DNA of 64,000 nt from Sabulicella glaciei (GCF_026183895.1 NZ_JAPFQI010000002.1:1-64000); one strand, 5' to 3'; positions 50,273 to 59,823 are shown, numbered from the stretch's first letter. Translations and numbers: made by a program. Notes: generated by a model from the letters alone, not told the origin.

Positions 50273-53146
50273 ATGGCCGGTGTGGACATCCTCGCGAGCG
50301 CGATGAACGGGGCGAATGCCGCCTATCTCGCCGACACCTATGCGCGGTGGGTCGAGAAGCCTGACAGCGTGGACCCTTCCTTCGCGGAACTCTTCGCCGC
50401 GCTGAACGACGATGCCCGCGCCGTGCTGACGGACGCGATGGGCGCTTCCTGGGCGCCGCGGCCCCGCGGCGGCTTCGCGCCCGCCGAGGAAGCGAGGCCC
50501 GCCCCCAAGGGCGCCAAGCCCGGCGAGGCCCGCGCCACGGACCCCGAGGCGGTGCGCAAGGCGGCGCTGGATTCCCTCCGTGCCCTCATGCTGATCCGCT
50601 CCTACCGCGTGCGTGGCCACCTGGAGGCACAGCTCGATCCGCTGGGACTGCAGCAGCCCGCCCCGCACCCGGAGCTTTCCCCCGCCTTCTGGGGCTTCGA
50701 GGAAGGCGACCTCGACCGCCGCGTCTTCATCGACAACGTGCTCGGGCTGGAAACGGCCACGGTGCGCGAGATCATGGAGCGGCTGCGCGCCACCTATTGC
50801 GGCCCGATCGGCGCCGAGTTCATGCACATCCAGGATCCCGGCCAGAAATCCTGGATCCAGCAGAAGCTGGAAGGAGCGCCCTGGACGGGCGCCTTCGACA
50901 AGGACAGCAAGCGCAAGATCCTGAAGGAGCTGACCGAGGCCGAGGGCTGGGAGGCCTTCTGCGCCAAGAAGTATGTCGGCACCAAGCGCTTCGGCCTGGA
51001 GGGTGGCGAGAGCACCATCCCCGCCGTGCAGGCGGTGATCGAGACCACGGCCGGGCTCGGCGTGAGCGAGATCGCGATCGGCATGGCGCATCGCGGCCGG
51101 CTGAACATGCTCGTGAACGTGGTGAAGAAGCCCTACGTGCAGGTCTTCTCCGAGTTCAAGGGCGGCTCCTTCAAGCCCGACGACGTGCAGGGCTCGGGCG
51201 ACGTGAAGTACCACCTCGGCACCTCGACCGACGTCGAGATCGCCGGGCGGATGGTGCACCTGTCCCTGCAGCCCAACCCCTCCCACCTCGAAGCGGTGGA
51301 CCCGGTGGTGGTGGGCAAGGTGCGAGCGCGCCAGGACATGTCCGGCGACACCATCGAGCGCTCCACGGTCATGGCCATCCTGCTGCACGGCGACGCCGCC
51401 TTCGCGGGCCAGGGCGTCGTGTACGAGACGATGGCCATGTCGCAGCTCGTCGGCTACCGCACGGGCGGGACGGTGCACATCGTCACCAACAACCAGATCG
51501 GCTTCACCACCGTCCCGGTCCACGCCTATAGCGGCCTGTACTGCACCGACATCGCCAAGTCCGTGCAGGCGCCCATCATCCACGTGAACGGCGACGACCC
51601 TGAGGCGGTGGTCTGGGCCGCGCGGCTCTGTGCCGAGTTCCGGATGCGCTTCCGCGCCGACGTGGTGTTGGACATCGTCTGCTACCGCCGCCACGGCCAC
51701 AACGAGAGCGACGAGCCGGCCTTCACCCAGCCCAACATGTACAGCCGCATCCGCCAGATGCGGACCACGCGCACCCTCTACGCCGAACGCCTGGCCACCG
51801 AGGGCAGCATTCCGGCCGAGGAGGCGCAGGCCATCCAGGACGCGTTCAACGCGACGCTGGAGGAGGCCTTCGGGGCCGCCAACGCCTTCAAGCCCAACAA
51901 GGCCGACTGGCTGGAAGGCCACTGGGCCGGGCTGCAGCCCAAGGGCGGGGAAGGGGAACTGGACCACGCCACCGCCCTGCCGCTCGACACGCTGCGCGAG
52001 GTCGGCGCCGCCCTTTCGCGGGTGCCCGAGGACTTCAACGTCAACCCGAAGATCGCCCGGCAGATGGAGGCCAAGAAGCAGGCCATCGAGGGCGGCGAGG
52101 GCATCGACTGGGCGACCGGCGAGGCGCTGGCCTTCGGCACGCTGCTGCTGGAGGGCCACCGCGTCCGCCTGTCCGGCGAGGACGTGCAGCGCGGCACCTT
52201 CTCCCACCGCCATGCGGTGCTGGTGGACCAGCGCACGCAGCGCGAATACACGCCGATGAATCAGATCCGCGAGGGGCAGGCCAAGTTCGAGGCTTTCAAC
52301 TCCCTCCTGTCCGAGTTCGGCGTTCTGGGCTTCGACTACGGCTATTCCTTGGCCGATCCCAATACGCTGGTGCTGTGGGAGGCGCAGTTCGGCGACTTCG
52401 CCAATGGCGCGCAGGTCATCATCGACCAGTTCATCGCCTCCGCCGAAACGAAGTGGCTGCGCATGTCCGGCCTCGTGATGCTGCTGCCGCACGGCTATGA
52501 GGGGCAGGGGCCGGAGCACTCCTCCGCCCGGCTGGAGCGCTACCTCCAGCTTTGCGCCGAGCGCAACATGCGCGTCTGCAACTTCACCACCCCGGCCAAC
52601 TACTTCCACGCGCTGCGCCGCCAGCTGAAGGCGAACTACCGCAAGCCGCTGGTGGTGATGACGCCGAAGTCGCTGCTGCGCCACAAGCTGGCCGTGTCCT
52701 CGCTCGCCGAGTTCGGGCCGGGCAGCGCCTTCCGCCATGTCATCCCCGAGGTGGACGCGCTGGTGCCGGAGGCGCAGGTGCGCCGCGTCGTGCTCTGCAC
52801 CGGCAAGGTCTATTACGACCTGCTGCAGGAGCGGCGGGACAAGGGCGTGAACGACGTCGCGATCATCCGGGTGGAGCAGCTCTACCCCTTCCCGGTGAAA
52901 AGCCTGCCCCCCGTGCTCGCCCCGTACCGCAACGCCGAGGTGGTGTGGTGCCAGGAGGAGCCGGAGAACATGGGCGCCTGGCACTTCCTCGACCGCAAGA
53001 TCGAGAAGGTGCTGGTCGGACTCGGCGGCAAGGCGCAGCGCCCGGTCTATTTGGGGCGCGAGGCCGCGGCGAGCCCCGCCACCGGCCTCGCCAAGGTTCA
53101 CCAGGGGGAGCAGGATGCCCTGGTGAAGCAGGCGCTGGGGTTGTAA
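50273..53146 (+). CDS. sucA: 2-Oxoglutarate dehydrogenase E1 component
   Basis: A 957-residue thiamine-diphosphate-dependent E1. Thiamine/Mg-binding residues are seen in H-G-D-A-A-F-A-G-Q-G and N-N-Q-I-G-F-T-T; the 2-oxoglutarate site region H-R-G-R-L-N-M-L-V-N is also present. The transketolase-like pyrimidine domain includes G-T-F-S-H-R-H-A-V-L. The N-terminal E2-binding arm has A-Y-L-A-D-T-Y-A-R-W. GGGAGGAC stands before the ATG; an upstream in-frame extension lacks such a site. It is followed after 84 bases by sucB. Confidence 0.95.
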   Translation: MAGVDILASAMNGANAAYLADTYARWVEKPDSVDPSFAELFAALNDDARAVLTDAMGASWAPRPRGGFAPAEEARPAPKGAKPGEARATDPEAVRKAALDSLRALMLIRSYRVRGHLEAQLDPLGLQQPAPHPELSPAFWGFEEGDLDRRVFIDNVLGLETATVREIMERLRATYCGPIGAEFMHIQDPGQKSWIQQKLEGAPWTGAFDKDSKRKILKELTEAEGWEAFCAKKYVGTKRFGLEGGESTIPAVQAVIETTAGLGVSEIAIGMAHRGRLNMLVNVVKKPYVQVFSEFKGGSFKPDDVQGSGDVKYHLGTSTDVEIAGRMVHLSLQPNPSHLEAVDPVVVGKVRARQDMSGDTIERSTVMAILLHGDAAFAGQGVVYETMAMSQLVGYRTGGTVHIVTNNQIGFTTVPVHAYSGLYCTDIAKSVQAPIIHVNGDDPEAVVWAARLCAEFRMRFRADVVLDIVCYRRHGHNESDEPAFTQPNMYSRIRQMRTTRTLYAERLATEGSIPAEEAQAIQDAFNATLEEAFGAANAFKPNKADWLEGHWAGLQPKGGEGELDHATALPLDTLREVGAALSRVPEDFNVNPKIARQMEAKKQAIEGGEGIDWATGEALAFGTLLLEGHRVRLSGEDVQRGTFSHRHAVLVDQRTQREYTPMNQIREGQAKFEAFNSLLSEFGVLGFDYGYSLADPNTLVLWEAQFGDFANGAQVIIDQFIASAETKWLRMSGLVMLLPHGYEGQGPEHSSARLERYLQLCAERNMRVCNFTTPANYFHALRRQLKANYRKPLVVMTPKSLLRHKLAVSSLAEFGPGSAFRHVIPEVDALVPEAQVRRVVLCTGKVYYDLLQERRDKGVNDVAIIRVEQLYPFPVKSLPPVLAPYRNAEVVWCQEEPENMGAWHFLDRKIEKVLVGLGGKAQRPVYLGREAAASPATGLAKVHQGEQDALVKQALGL

Positions 53147-53230
53147 TCACCCCGTGAATTCCAGCGGCGGGGGCCAATCGTCCCCGCCCCAAGCGGCGCG
53201 CCGCCGGGCGCGAAAAAGGCAGACAGGACG

Positions 53231-54547
53231 ATGGCGACCGAAATCCTCGTGCCCACCCTGGGCGAAAGCGTAAGCAGCGCGACCGTGGCGCGCTGGCTGA
53301 AGAAGGCCGGGGAGGCGGTGAAGGCCGACGAGCCGCTGGTGGAACTCGAAACGGACAAGGTGACGGTGGAGGTGAATGCGCCCTCCGCCGGCGTGCTGGA
53401 GGCCATCGCGGTGCAGGAAGGCGCCGAGGTGGAGCCGGGCGCCGTGCTGGGGACTGTCGCCGCCGGTTCCGGGGCGGCCGCCCCGGCGCCAGCTTCGGCG
53501 GCTGCGCCGCCCAAGACCTCCGACCCCAACCCGGCCCCGCCGCCCAACGCGCCCGGCAACCCGCCGCCGCCGGCCTCGGCCCCCACCTCGGCCCCGGCGC
53601 CGGGCAATTCCGCGGCCAAGCCCGCCGGCACGGGGGGCGGCTCCGTTTCCGCCTCCGTTTCGCACAGCGCGCCGCTGCCCGCCGCCGCCAAGATGATGGC
53701 GGAGAACAGCGTCTCGGCCGAGCAGATCGGGGCGGGCAGCGCCAAGGGCGGCCGCATCGCCAAGGGTGACGTGCTCGACTTCCTCCAGCGCCCGGCTGCC
53801 GCACCCGCCAGCACTCCCGCCGCCAAGGCCCCCGCCCGCTCGCTGGAAGGCGGCGAGGAGCGGGTGAAGATGACGCGGCTGCGCGTCACCATCGCCCGCC
53901 GCCTGAAGGAGGCGCAGAACACCGCCGCCATGCTCACCACCTTCAACGAGGTGGACATGGGCGCGGTGATGGCCCTGCGCGCCGAGTACAAGGACCATTT
54001 CGAGAAGCGCCACGGCACGAAGCTCGGCTTCATGAGCTTCTTCGTGAAGGCCTGCGTCGCCGCCCTCCAGGAATTCCCCGCCGTGAACGCGGAGATCGAG
54101 GGCGACGAGATCATCTACAAGAACTTCGTCCACATGGGCATCGCGGTGGGCGGGCCCAACGGCCTCGTCGTACCGGTGCTGCGCAACGTGGAGGAAGCCG
54201 GCTTCGCCGAGATCGAGAAGCGCATCGCCGATTTCGGCAAGCGCGTGCGCGACGGGCAGCTGAAGCTCGAGGAGATGGCTGGCGGCTCCTTCACCATCAC
54301 CAATGGCGGCATCTACGGCTCGCTGATGTCCACGCCGATCCTCAACCCGCCGCAATCGGGTATCCTAGGCATGCACAAGATCCAGGAGCGCCCGATGGCC
54401 GTCGGCGGCAAGGTGGAGATCCGCCCGATGATGTACCTGGCCCTGTCCTATGATCACCGGATCGTGGACGGGAAGGAGGCCGTCTCCTTCCTCGTTCGCG
54501 TGAAGGAAGCGATCGAGGACCCGCGCCGCCTCCTGCTGGCGGTTTGA
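53231..54547 (+). CDS. sucB: Dihydrolipoyllysine succinyltransferase (2-oxoglutarate dehydrogenase E2)
   Basis: A 438-residue E2. The lipoyl domain (1-78) has the modified lysine in E-T-D-K-V-T (Lys43). A long Ala/Pro linker (about 79-147, including runs of proline) precedes the peripheral-subunit-binding domain (149-186, [11 protein letters not shown]) and a second linker. The catalytic domain (about 205-438) ends with [11 protein letters not shown], containing the active histidine and aspartate. The usual third partner, lpd (E3), is not next to it; a 75-residue gene follows instead. Confidence 0.94.
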   Translation: MATEILVPTLGESVSSATVARWLKKAGEAVKADEPLVELETDKVTVEVNAPSAGVLEAIAVQEGAEVEPGAVLGTVAAGSGAAAPAPASAAAPPKTSDPNPAPPPNAPGNPPPPASAPTSAPAPGNSAAKPAGTGGGSVSASVSHSAPLPAAAKMMAENSVSAEQIGAGSAKGGRIAKGDVLDFLQRPAAAPASTPAAKAPARSLEGGEERVKMTRLRVTIARRLKEAQNTAAMLTTFNEVDMGAVMALRAEYKDHFEKRHGTKLGFMSFFVKACVAALQEFPAVNAEIEGDEIIYKNFVHMGIAVGGPNGLVVPVLRNVEEAGFAEIEKRIADFGKRVRDGQLKLEEMAGGSFTITNGGIYGSLMSTPILNPPQSGILGMHKIQERPMAVGGKVEIRPMMYLALSYDHRIVDGKEAVSFLVRVKEAIEDPRRLLLAV

Positions 54548-54550
54548 GCC

Positions 54551-54778
54551 ATGCGTTCCCGCGAAGGCCAGCTTTCCGACAACCGCCCCATCTCCCGCTC
54601 GCGCGTGGAGAAGGAGAAGCAGCTGCGCGACCTCAAGGAGGTGCTGGCGGGCATGAAGCCCCATGCCACGCCTGCCCTGCGCGACAGCGTGAAGAACAAG
54701 ATCAAGGAGCTGGAGGCGGAGCTGGCGGCCCCGCCGCCGCCCCCGCGCGACCGGCGCCCGCCGCGGCGCGAGTTCTGA
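54551..54778 (+). CDS. Small charged hypothetical protein following sucB
   Basis: A 75-residue protein starting three bases after the sucB stop. The central part is a highly charged helix likely to form a coiled coil (V-E-K-E-K-Q-L-R-D-L-K-E-V-L, then V-K-N-K-I-K-E-L-E-A-E-L); the end is a proline run followed by arginines. There is no signal peptide or membrane segment. Tight spacing suggests co-translation with the E2 subunit, but no function is known to me. Confidence 0.6.
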   Translation: MRSREGQLSDNRPISRSRVEKEKQLRDLKEVLAGMKPHATPALRDSVKNKIKELEAELAAPPPPPRDRRPPRREF

Positions 54779-54796
54779 CGCCCGGCGCATCTCCAA

Positions 54797-54816
54797 GCCG
54801 AGCGGAACCGCTCGGC
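54797..54816. repeat. Intergenic inverted repeat
   Basis: A perfect 9-bp stem (gccgagcgg / ccgctcggc) with a 2-base loop, flanked by partly pairing ctcc/ggag further out. It lacks a T-tract and precedes the true terminator at 54856. It may be a processing or stabilising structure at the sucAB transcript end. Confidence 0.45.
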
Positions 54817-54855
54817 GCGACTCGGAGAATGCGTCCAAGAAACAGGCTGGACCCA

Positions 54856-54884
54856 GGCGGGGGAGGAAACTCCCCCGCCTTTTT
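54856..54884 (+). terminator. Rho-independent terminator of the sucAB operon
   Basis: A 10-bp perfect stem (ggcgggggag / ctcccccgcc) with loop gaaa is followed by TTTTT. It lies between the small gene after sucB and the convergent CoA-transferase gene. Confidence 0.88.
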
Positions 54885-54886
54885 CG

Positions 54887-55567
54887 TCACACCCAGGGCG
54901 CGCCCCGGTCCACCCGGACCACGCGGTTCACGAAGATGCCCGGCGTCGCGACCTTCTCCGGGTCCAGCTCGCCCAGCTCGCGGATATGCTGCACCTGCAC
55001 GACCGTCAGCTCGGCCGCCATCGCCATGACCGGGTTGAAGTTCCGTCCCGACTGCCGGTAGGTCAGATTGCCCCAGCGGTCGCCTTCCCACGCCTCCACC
55101 AGCGCCACGTCGCCCTTCAGCGCGTGCTCCATCACGTAGCGGCGCCCGTCGAACTCCCGCTCCTCCTTGCCCTTGGCCAGCAGCGTGCCGACGGAGGTGG
55201 CGGTGAAGAAGGCCGGGATGCCGGCGCCCGCGGCACGCATCCGCTCGGCCATCGTGCCCTGGGGCACGATCTCCAGCTCGATCTTGCCTTCGCGGTACAG
55301 CTCCTCGAACACGACGGAGCCCTGGGAGCGCGGGAAGGAGCAGATGATCTTTCGGACGCGCCCCAACTCCATCAGCCGCGCCAGGCCGACGCGCCCGGCG
55401 CCCGCGTTGTTGGCGACGCAGACAAGGTCGGTCGCGCCCTGCTCGATCAGCCCCTCGATCAGCGCATCAGGCTGGCCCACGGAGCCGAAGCCGCCGATCA
55501 GGACGGTGGAGCCATCCTTGACCCCGGCCAACGCGTCGGCGACGGACTGGACGATCTTGTTGATCAC
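54887..55567 (-). CDS. 3-Oxoacid CoA-transferase subunit A family protein (no subunit B adjacent)
   Basis: A 226-residue CoA-transferase family I subunit A protein. It shows V-L-I-G-G-F-G-S-V-G-Q-P near 22-33, C-V-A-N-N-A-G-A-G, I-C-S-F-P-R, Q-G-T-M-A-E-R-M-R-A-A-G-A-G-I, and R-R-Y-V-M-E-H-A. The start is GTG, with GGAGGAAAGGGG upstream. In the two-subunit enzymes the catalytic glutamate is on subunit B, which is normally adjacent. Here neither neighbour is a B subunit, so B must be elsewhere or the gene is an orphan. It is the last gene of a minus-strand run. Confidence 0.85.
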   Translation of the reverse strand: MINKIVQSVADALAGVKDGSTVLIGGFGSVGQPDALIEGLIEQGATDLVCVANNAGAGRVGLARLMELGRVRKIICSFPRSQGSVVFEELYREGKIELEIVPQGTMAERMRAAGAGIPAFFTATSVGTLLAKGKEEREFDGRRYVMEHALKGDVALVEAWEGDRWGNLTYRQSGRNFNPVMAMAAELTVVQVQHIRELGELDPEKVATPGIFVNRVVRVDRGAPWV

Positions 55568-55643
55568 GCGGCGATTCCCCTTTCCTCCCGGCGAGGCGCG
55601 CAAGTTGCGCCACGCATGCCGGTGCGGCAAGGGCCGCCGGGGC

Positions 55644-56450
55644 TCAGCGCCGCAGCAGCGCCGAGATCTCCGCGCCCGTCGGCACGCCGTTCAGCACCGC
55701 GAGGTCGCCCTGCATCAGCGCACGCGAGGCGGCGACCACTGCGCCCATCGCGTGGCGGTAATTGCCGCCGCCGATCGAAACGCGCCGCACCCCCGCCTCG
55801 GCCAGCACCGAAAGCGGCACGAGGCCGGAGCGCGGCCCCATCACCACGTTCACCGGCTTGGGCGAGACTGCCATCACCACGGCGCGGATGCTGTCCATGT
55901 CCGGCAGGCCGGGCGCGTAGAGCACGTCCGCCCCTGCCTCGGCGAAGGCCTGGAGGCGGCGGATCGTGTCGTCGAGGTCGTTGCGTCCGTGCAGGAAGTT
56001 GTCGGTGCGCCCAGTCAGCAGGATGCGCCCTTTCGCCGCCTTGGCAGCCGCCTCCAGCCGCCGCACCGCCGCGTCGAAGGGGTGAATGGGCGCCTCCGGG
56101 TCGGCGGTCGTGTCCTCGATGCCCAGTCCGGCGAGGCCGGATTCGATCGCGGCTTCCACCGTCGCGGCGCAGTCCTCCGGCGCGGGGCCGAACCCGTCCT
56201 CCAGGTCGCCATTCACCGGCAGCCCCGTCAGTCGGGTGATCATCGCGGCATTCGCGATTGCCTCCTCCCGCGACACGGCCGCGAGCCCGTCCAGCCGGCC
56301 CATCGCCCAGGCGATGCCGGCCGAGGTGGAGGCGAGGGCGGGGAAGCCCTCCCGCGCCATCAGAACGGCGGAGCCGCCATCCCAGGGATTCGGCATGACG
56401 AAGCAGCCGCTTTGGTGCAGGGCGCGGAAGCGCTCGAATCCTTCGGACAT
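55644..56450 (-). CDS. Isocitrate lyase/phosphoenolpyruvate mutase family protein
   Basis: A 268-residue TIM-barrel protein of the PEP mutase/isocitrate lyase superfamily. Metal-binding features are seen in G-D-L-E-D-G-F-G and G-I-E-D-T-T-A, with L-T-G-R-T-D-N-F near the middle. The isocitrate lyase K-K-C-G-H catalytic loop is absent, so it is not a glyoxylate-shunt enzyme. Related proteins act as carboxyvinyl-phosphonate mutase-like lyases or oxaloacetate decarboxylases; the substrate here is unknown. It begins 4 bases after der and is probably in the same operon. Confidence 0.8.
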   Translation of the reverse strand: MSEGFERFRALHQSGCFVMPNPWDGGSAVLMAREGFPALASTSAGIAWAMGRLDGLAAVSREEAIANAAMITRLTGLPVNGDLEDGFGPAPEDCAATVEAAIESGLAGLGIEDTTADPEAPIHPFDAAVRRLEAAAKAAKGRILLTGRTDNFLHGRNDLDDTIRRLQAFAEAGADVLYAPGLPDMDSIRAVVMAVSPKPVNVVMGPRSGLVPLSVLAEAGVRRVSIGGGNYRHAMGAVVAASRALMQGDLAVLNGVPTGAEISALLRR

Positions 56451-56454
56451 CGGC

Positions 56455-57813
56455 TCACTCCTCTTCGGCGTAGGGATTCTCCGTGCCGCGAAGCTGCAGG
56501 CGGATCGGCACGCCCGGCATGTCAAACTCCTCGCGGAACCCGTTCAGCAGGTAGCGGCGGTAATCCTGCGGCAGGAGTTCGGCGCGCGTCCCGAAGATCA
56601 CCAGCGTCGGCGGGCGCGCCTTGGGCATGGTGGCGTAGCGCAGCTTGAGGCGGCGCCCGTCCACCAGCGGCGGCTGGTGCCGCTCCAGCATCGTGCCGAA
56701 CCAGCGATTCAACGCGCCGGTGCCGATGCGGCGGTTCCAGCGCTCATGCGTGCGGCGCACGGCCGGCATCAGCTTGTCCACGCCGCGCCCGGTGGCGGCG
56801 GAAAGCGGCACCACCTCGATGCCGCGAAGCTGCGCCAGCGAAGCCTCCAGCACGTCGTCCAGCGCGGCCTTGGCGGCCGCCCGGTCCTCCACCGCGTCCC
56901 ACTTGTTCAACGCGAGGACCACGGCGCGCCCCTCGCGCTCGGCGAGGCGGGCGATGCGGATATCCTGCTCCTCCAGCCCCAGCAGGGCGTCGAGCACCAG
57001 GATCACCACTTCCGCCTCGCGCAGCGCCGAGATGGAGGAGGCGACGGACAGCTCCTCCAGCTTCTTGGTGATGCGCGCGCGCTTGCGCAGCCCCGCAGTG
57101 TCCACGAGGCGCACGGGTCCCACCGCGTCGCTCCACATCGCCGCCACGGCGTCGCGCGTCAGGCCGGGCTCCGGCCCGGTGATCATCCGCTCCTCGCCGA
57201 GGAGCTGGTTCAGCAGGGTGGACTTGCCTGCATTCGGGCGGCCGAGGATGGCGAGGCGCAGCGGCTTCTCCGCGCCGTCCTCGCCCTCACCCTCTTCCTC
57301 CTCGGGCGGAAGTTCGGGCAGGTGCTCGGCGATGGCCAGCATCAGCCCCATGATGCCGTCGCCATGTTCGGCCGAGACGGCGATGGGCTCGCCCAGGCCG
57401 AGTTCGAAGGCCTCCATCGCCGCTGCCGCGCCGCCGCGTCCTTCCGCCTTGTTGGCGACGAGGATGACGGGGCGCCGCGCCCGGCGCAGCCAATTGGCGA
57501 AGGCGCGGTCGGAGGGCGTCAGCCCGGCGCGGGCATCCACCACGAAGACGGCGACGTCGGCGCGCTCCAGCGCTGCCTCGCTGCTGGCGCGCATGCGGCC
57601 GAACAGCGATTCCGGCGCCGCCTCCTCCAGCCCCGCCGTGTCCACCAGCAGGATGGGGCGGCCAGCGATCTCCGCCTCCACCTCCTTGCGGTCGCGCGTC
57701 ACGCCCGGCGTGTCGTCCACGATGGCGAGGCGCCGCCCGGCGAGGCGGTTGAACAGGGAGGACTTGCCGACATTCGGCCGTCCGAGGATCGCGACGACCG
57801 GAAGGGCGCTCAC
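56455..57813 (-). CDS. der: GTPase Der (EngA), ribosome biogenesis
   Basis: A 452-residue double-GTPase. The first G domain has G-R-P-N-V-G-K-S-S and D-T-P-G-V and D-T-A-G-L; the second has G-R-P-N-A-G-K-S-T, D-T-A-G-L and N-K-W-D. The C-terminal KH-like domain follows. Der is needed for maturation of the 50S ribosomal subunit. It starts one base after the bamB-like stop, in the conserved order yfgM-bamB-der known from other proteobacteria. Confidence 0.95.
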   Translation of the reverse strand: MSALPVVAILGRPNVGKSSLFNRLAGRRLAIVDDTPGVTRDRKEVEAEIAGRPILLVDTAGLEEAAPESLFGRMRASSEAALERADVAVFVVDARAGLTPSDRAFANWLRRARRPVILVANKAEGRGGAAAAMEAFELGLGEPIAVSAEHGDGIMGLMLAIAEHLPELPPEEEEGEGEDGAEKPLRLAILGRPNAGKSTLLNQLLGEERMITGPEPGLTRDAVAAMWSDAVGPVRLVDTAGLRKRARITKKLEELSVASSISALREAEVVILVLDALLGLEEQDIRIARLAEREGRAVVLALNKWDAVEDRAAAKAALDDVLEASLAQLRGIEVVPLSAATGRGVDKLMPAVRRTHERWNRRIGTGALNRWFGTMLERHQPPLVDGRRLKLRYATMPKARPPTLVIFGTRAELLPQDYRRYLLNGFREEFDMPGVPIRLQLRGTENPYAEEE

Positions 57814-57814
57814 C

Positions 57815-59167
57815 TCACCCCACCCCGCGCATCGCGGCGATGTCGCCGCGATCCGTCAGCAGGTAGAGGCTGTTGCCCGCGATGGCCGGCTGCAGCGTCG
57901 TCCCGCCCGCGATGCGCGTGCGCTGGACGATCTGGCCCGAGCCCGGCTCCACCTCGGCCATCTGGCCGTGACTGCCGGCGACCAGGATGCGCCCGCCGCC
58001 CAGCACCGGGGCCGCCCAGGTGATGGGACGGCGGCGCCGCGCCTCGTCCTCGAAGCCCGGCAGGGGGCTGATCCAGCGGATGCGCCCGTCGGTGCGGCCG
58101 ATCGCGGCGAGCTCCGACCGGCTGGACAGGACGAAGACCCAGTCCCCGGCCACGGCCGGGGTGGCGCTGCCGCCCATCTCGCGCTCCCACACGCGGCGGC
58201 CGGAGCGCATGTCGATGGCGACCGTGCTGTTGCCCATGCCGACGGCGTAGACGCGTCCCTGGTCGATCACCGGCATGGCGGTGATGGCGCTGATCTCGGC
58301 CAGGGACATGCCGCGCGAGGTGCCGAGGCTTTCGCTCCACTGCACGCGCCCGTCGGCGACGCGCAGCGCCACCAGCTCGCCGGAGGCGAAGCCCGCCACC
58401 GCCACCTCGCCCTCCACGGCCGGCGCCGGCAGGCCGAGCGGCAGGGCCTGCACCGTGGTGGAGCGGAAGGTCCAGACCTGCCGCCCATCCTCCGCCGCGA
58501 GCCCGATCAGCTGCCCCTCCACCGTCGGGACCAGGATGCGCCCGCCCGCCACGGTGATGCCGCCGCGCGCCGGGGCCGGCAAAGGCTGGCGCCAGCGGAT
58601 CGTGCCCGTCCCGGCATCGATTGCGATGATCTCGGACAGGCCGGTGGCAGCAAAGATCGTGCCGTCGGCGAAGGCGATGGCGCCGCCCAGCGCCCCGTCG
58701 CGGTCGCGCCGGGGGCGGGTGTCGGCCTGCCAGCGCCGGGCACCCCGGGCCGTGTCCAGCGCCGTGACGTAGCCATAGGCGTCGGCCGCGAAGACCGTGT
58801 CGCCCGCCACCAGCGGCGGGCAGGTCAGGCGGCGGCGATAGGCGGTGCCGGTTCCGATCGAGCTGGTCCAGATCTGGCCCAGCGGGCTGGGCAGGGACAG
58901 GTGGCCCGGATTGTGGCCGAGCGTGCCGCCCGCCACCGCCCAGTCGCGGTTAATCTGCGCGGCGGGCAGCACGAGGGGGCGCTCCGCCGCCTCGCGGTCC
59001 ACCTCGACGCCGCGCTCGGCCGACAGGATAGGGATGCGCTCGCCGGGCAGGGGGGTCTTGCTGCTGCCCACCACGCGGTCGAACAGGTCCTGCGTGGTTT
59101 CGCAGCCGCTGAGGAAAAGCCCGGCCCCGGCGAGGAGCGCGGCGCGGCGGCCCGTTGCGTGTGTCAT
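57815..59167 (-). CDS. bamB: BamB-like outer-membrane assembly lipoprotein (PQQ repeat protein)
   Basis: A 450-residue lipoprotein. The signal peptide ends in F-L-S-G-C (lipidated Cys22). The rest is an eight-bladed propeller of PQQ-like repeats, visible as repeated A-x-D-x-x-x-G-x-x-x-W units (for example V-T-A-L-D-T-A-R-G-A-R-R-W and I-A-I-D-A-G-T-G-T-I-R-W). It would serve the BAM complex that inserts outer-membrane proteins. The start overlaps the stop of the upstream TPR-like gene by one base, and der follows directly. Confidence 0.88.
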   Translation of the reverse strand: MTHATGRRAALLAGAGLFLSGCETTQDLFDRVVGSSKTPLPGERIPILSAERGVEVDREAAERPLVLPAAQINRDWAVAGGTLGHNPGHLSLPSPLGQIWTSSIGTGTAYRRRLTCPPLVAGDTVFAADAYGYVTALDTARGARRWQADTRPRRDRDGALGGAIAFADGTIFAATGLSEIIAIDAGTGTIRWRQPLPAPARGGITVAGGRILVPTVEGQLIGLAAEDGRQVWTFRSTTVQALPLGLPAPAVEGEVAVAGFASGELVALRVADGRVQWSESLGTSRGMSLAEISAITAMPVIDQGRVYAVGMGNSTVAIDMRSGRRVWEREMGGSATPAVAGDWVFVLSSRSELAAIGRTDGRIRWISPLPGFEDEARRRRPITWAAPVLGGGRILVAGSHGQMAEVEPGSGQIVQRTRIAGGTTLQPAIAGNSLYLLTDRGDIAAMRGVG

Positions 59168-59823
59168 CAGCTTCCCAATCCTCCGAGCAGCCGTCCGGCG
59201 CGGTCGCGCACGCCTTGCGGCGATGCCTGGTCCGACAGGATGGCCTCGAGTGAGCGCCGGGCCTGCTCCGTGTTGCCACGCCGGATGGCGAGCAGCGCCA
59301 GCACCTCCCGCGCCGAGGCGCGCCAGGGCGCGCCATCCGCCGCGAGGGGAAGAAGGCGCGCCTCCACCGAGCCGGGCTCGGCCGAGTCCACGGAATGCAG
59401 CGCCCACATCAGCGTGGCGAGGTCGCGGTAGATCCCCTCCGCCCCCGTGTCGCGCGACAGCGCGTCCCAGGCGGCCAGGGCACCCTCGCGATTGCCGGAT
59501 TCGGCCAGCAACGCGGCCTCGCGCAGGCGGGCCAGGGTGCGGTATCCGGCTGGTGCCTCTGCCGCGACGGCGCCGAAGCGCCCGGCGACGGCGGCGAGGT
59601 CCGCATTCTCGGCCGAGGCGGCTTCGGCGGCCTGAAGGAACTGCCCGGCCGCGATGCCGGCCTGGCGGGATTCCCACCACTTCCAGCCTTCCCAGCCGCC
59701 CACGCCCGCGAGCACGATCAGCGCCAGCCCGGTCAGGGCGCCGCCGAAGCGCTGCGCGAGGCGCTGGGCGCGTTCCGCCCGCAGTTCCTCGTCAACCTCG
59801 TCAACCAGATCCGGCAATGCCAT
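59167..59823 (-). CDS. YfgM-like single-span TPR protein
   Basis: A 218-residue protein with a short cytoplasmic N-terminus (V-D-E-E-L-R), one membrane helix at about 30-47 (G-A-L-T-G-L-A-L-I-V-L-A-G-V-G-G-W) and a periplasmic helical-repeat region rich in Ala, Glu and Leu. This matches the YfgM/DUF2133 family, an ancillary SecYEG-associated chaperone encoded upstream of bamB. The ATG at 59821-59823 is preferred over a start 12 codons upstream, which would add non-family residues. Confidence 0.82.
   Translation of the reverse strand: MALPDLVDEVDEELRAERAQRLAQRFGGALTGLALIVLAGVGGWEGWKWWESRQAGIAAGQFLQAAEAASAENADLAAVAGRFGAVAAEAPAGYRTLARLREAALLAESGNREGALAAWDALSRDTGAEGIYRDLATLMWALHSVDSAEPGSVEARLLPLAADGAPWRASAREVLALLAIRRGNTEQARRSLEAILSDQASPQGVRDRAGRLLGGLGS

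Noticed and set aside
50183-53101. A minus-strand open frame of about 970 codons opposite sucA
   Set aside because: GC-rich third positions keep the antisense frame open by chance; sucA on the plus strand is unmistakable.
55644-56450. Naming the gene aceA (isocitrate lyase)
   Set aside because: It is about half the expected length and lacks the K-K-C-G-H catalytic loop.
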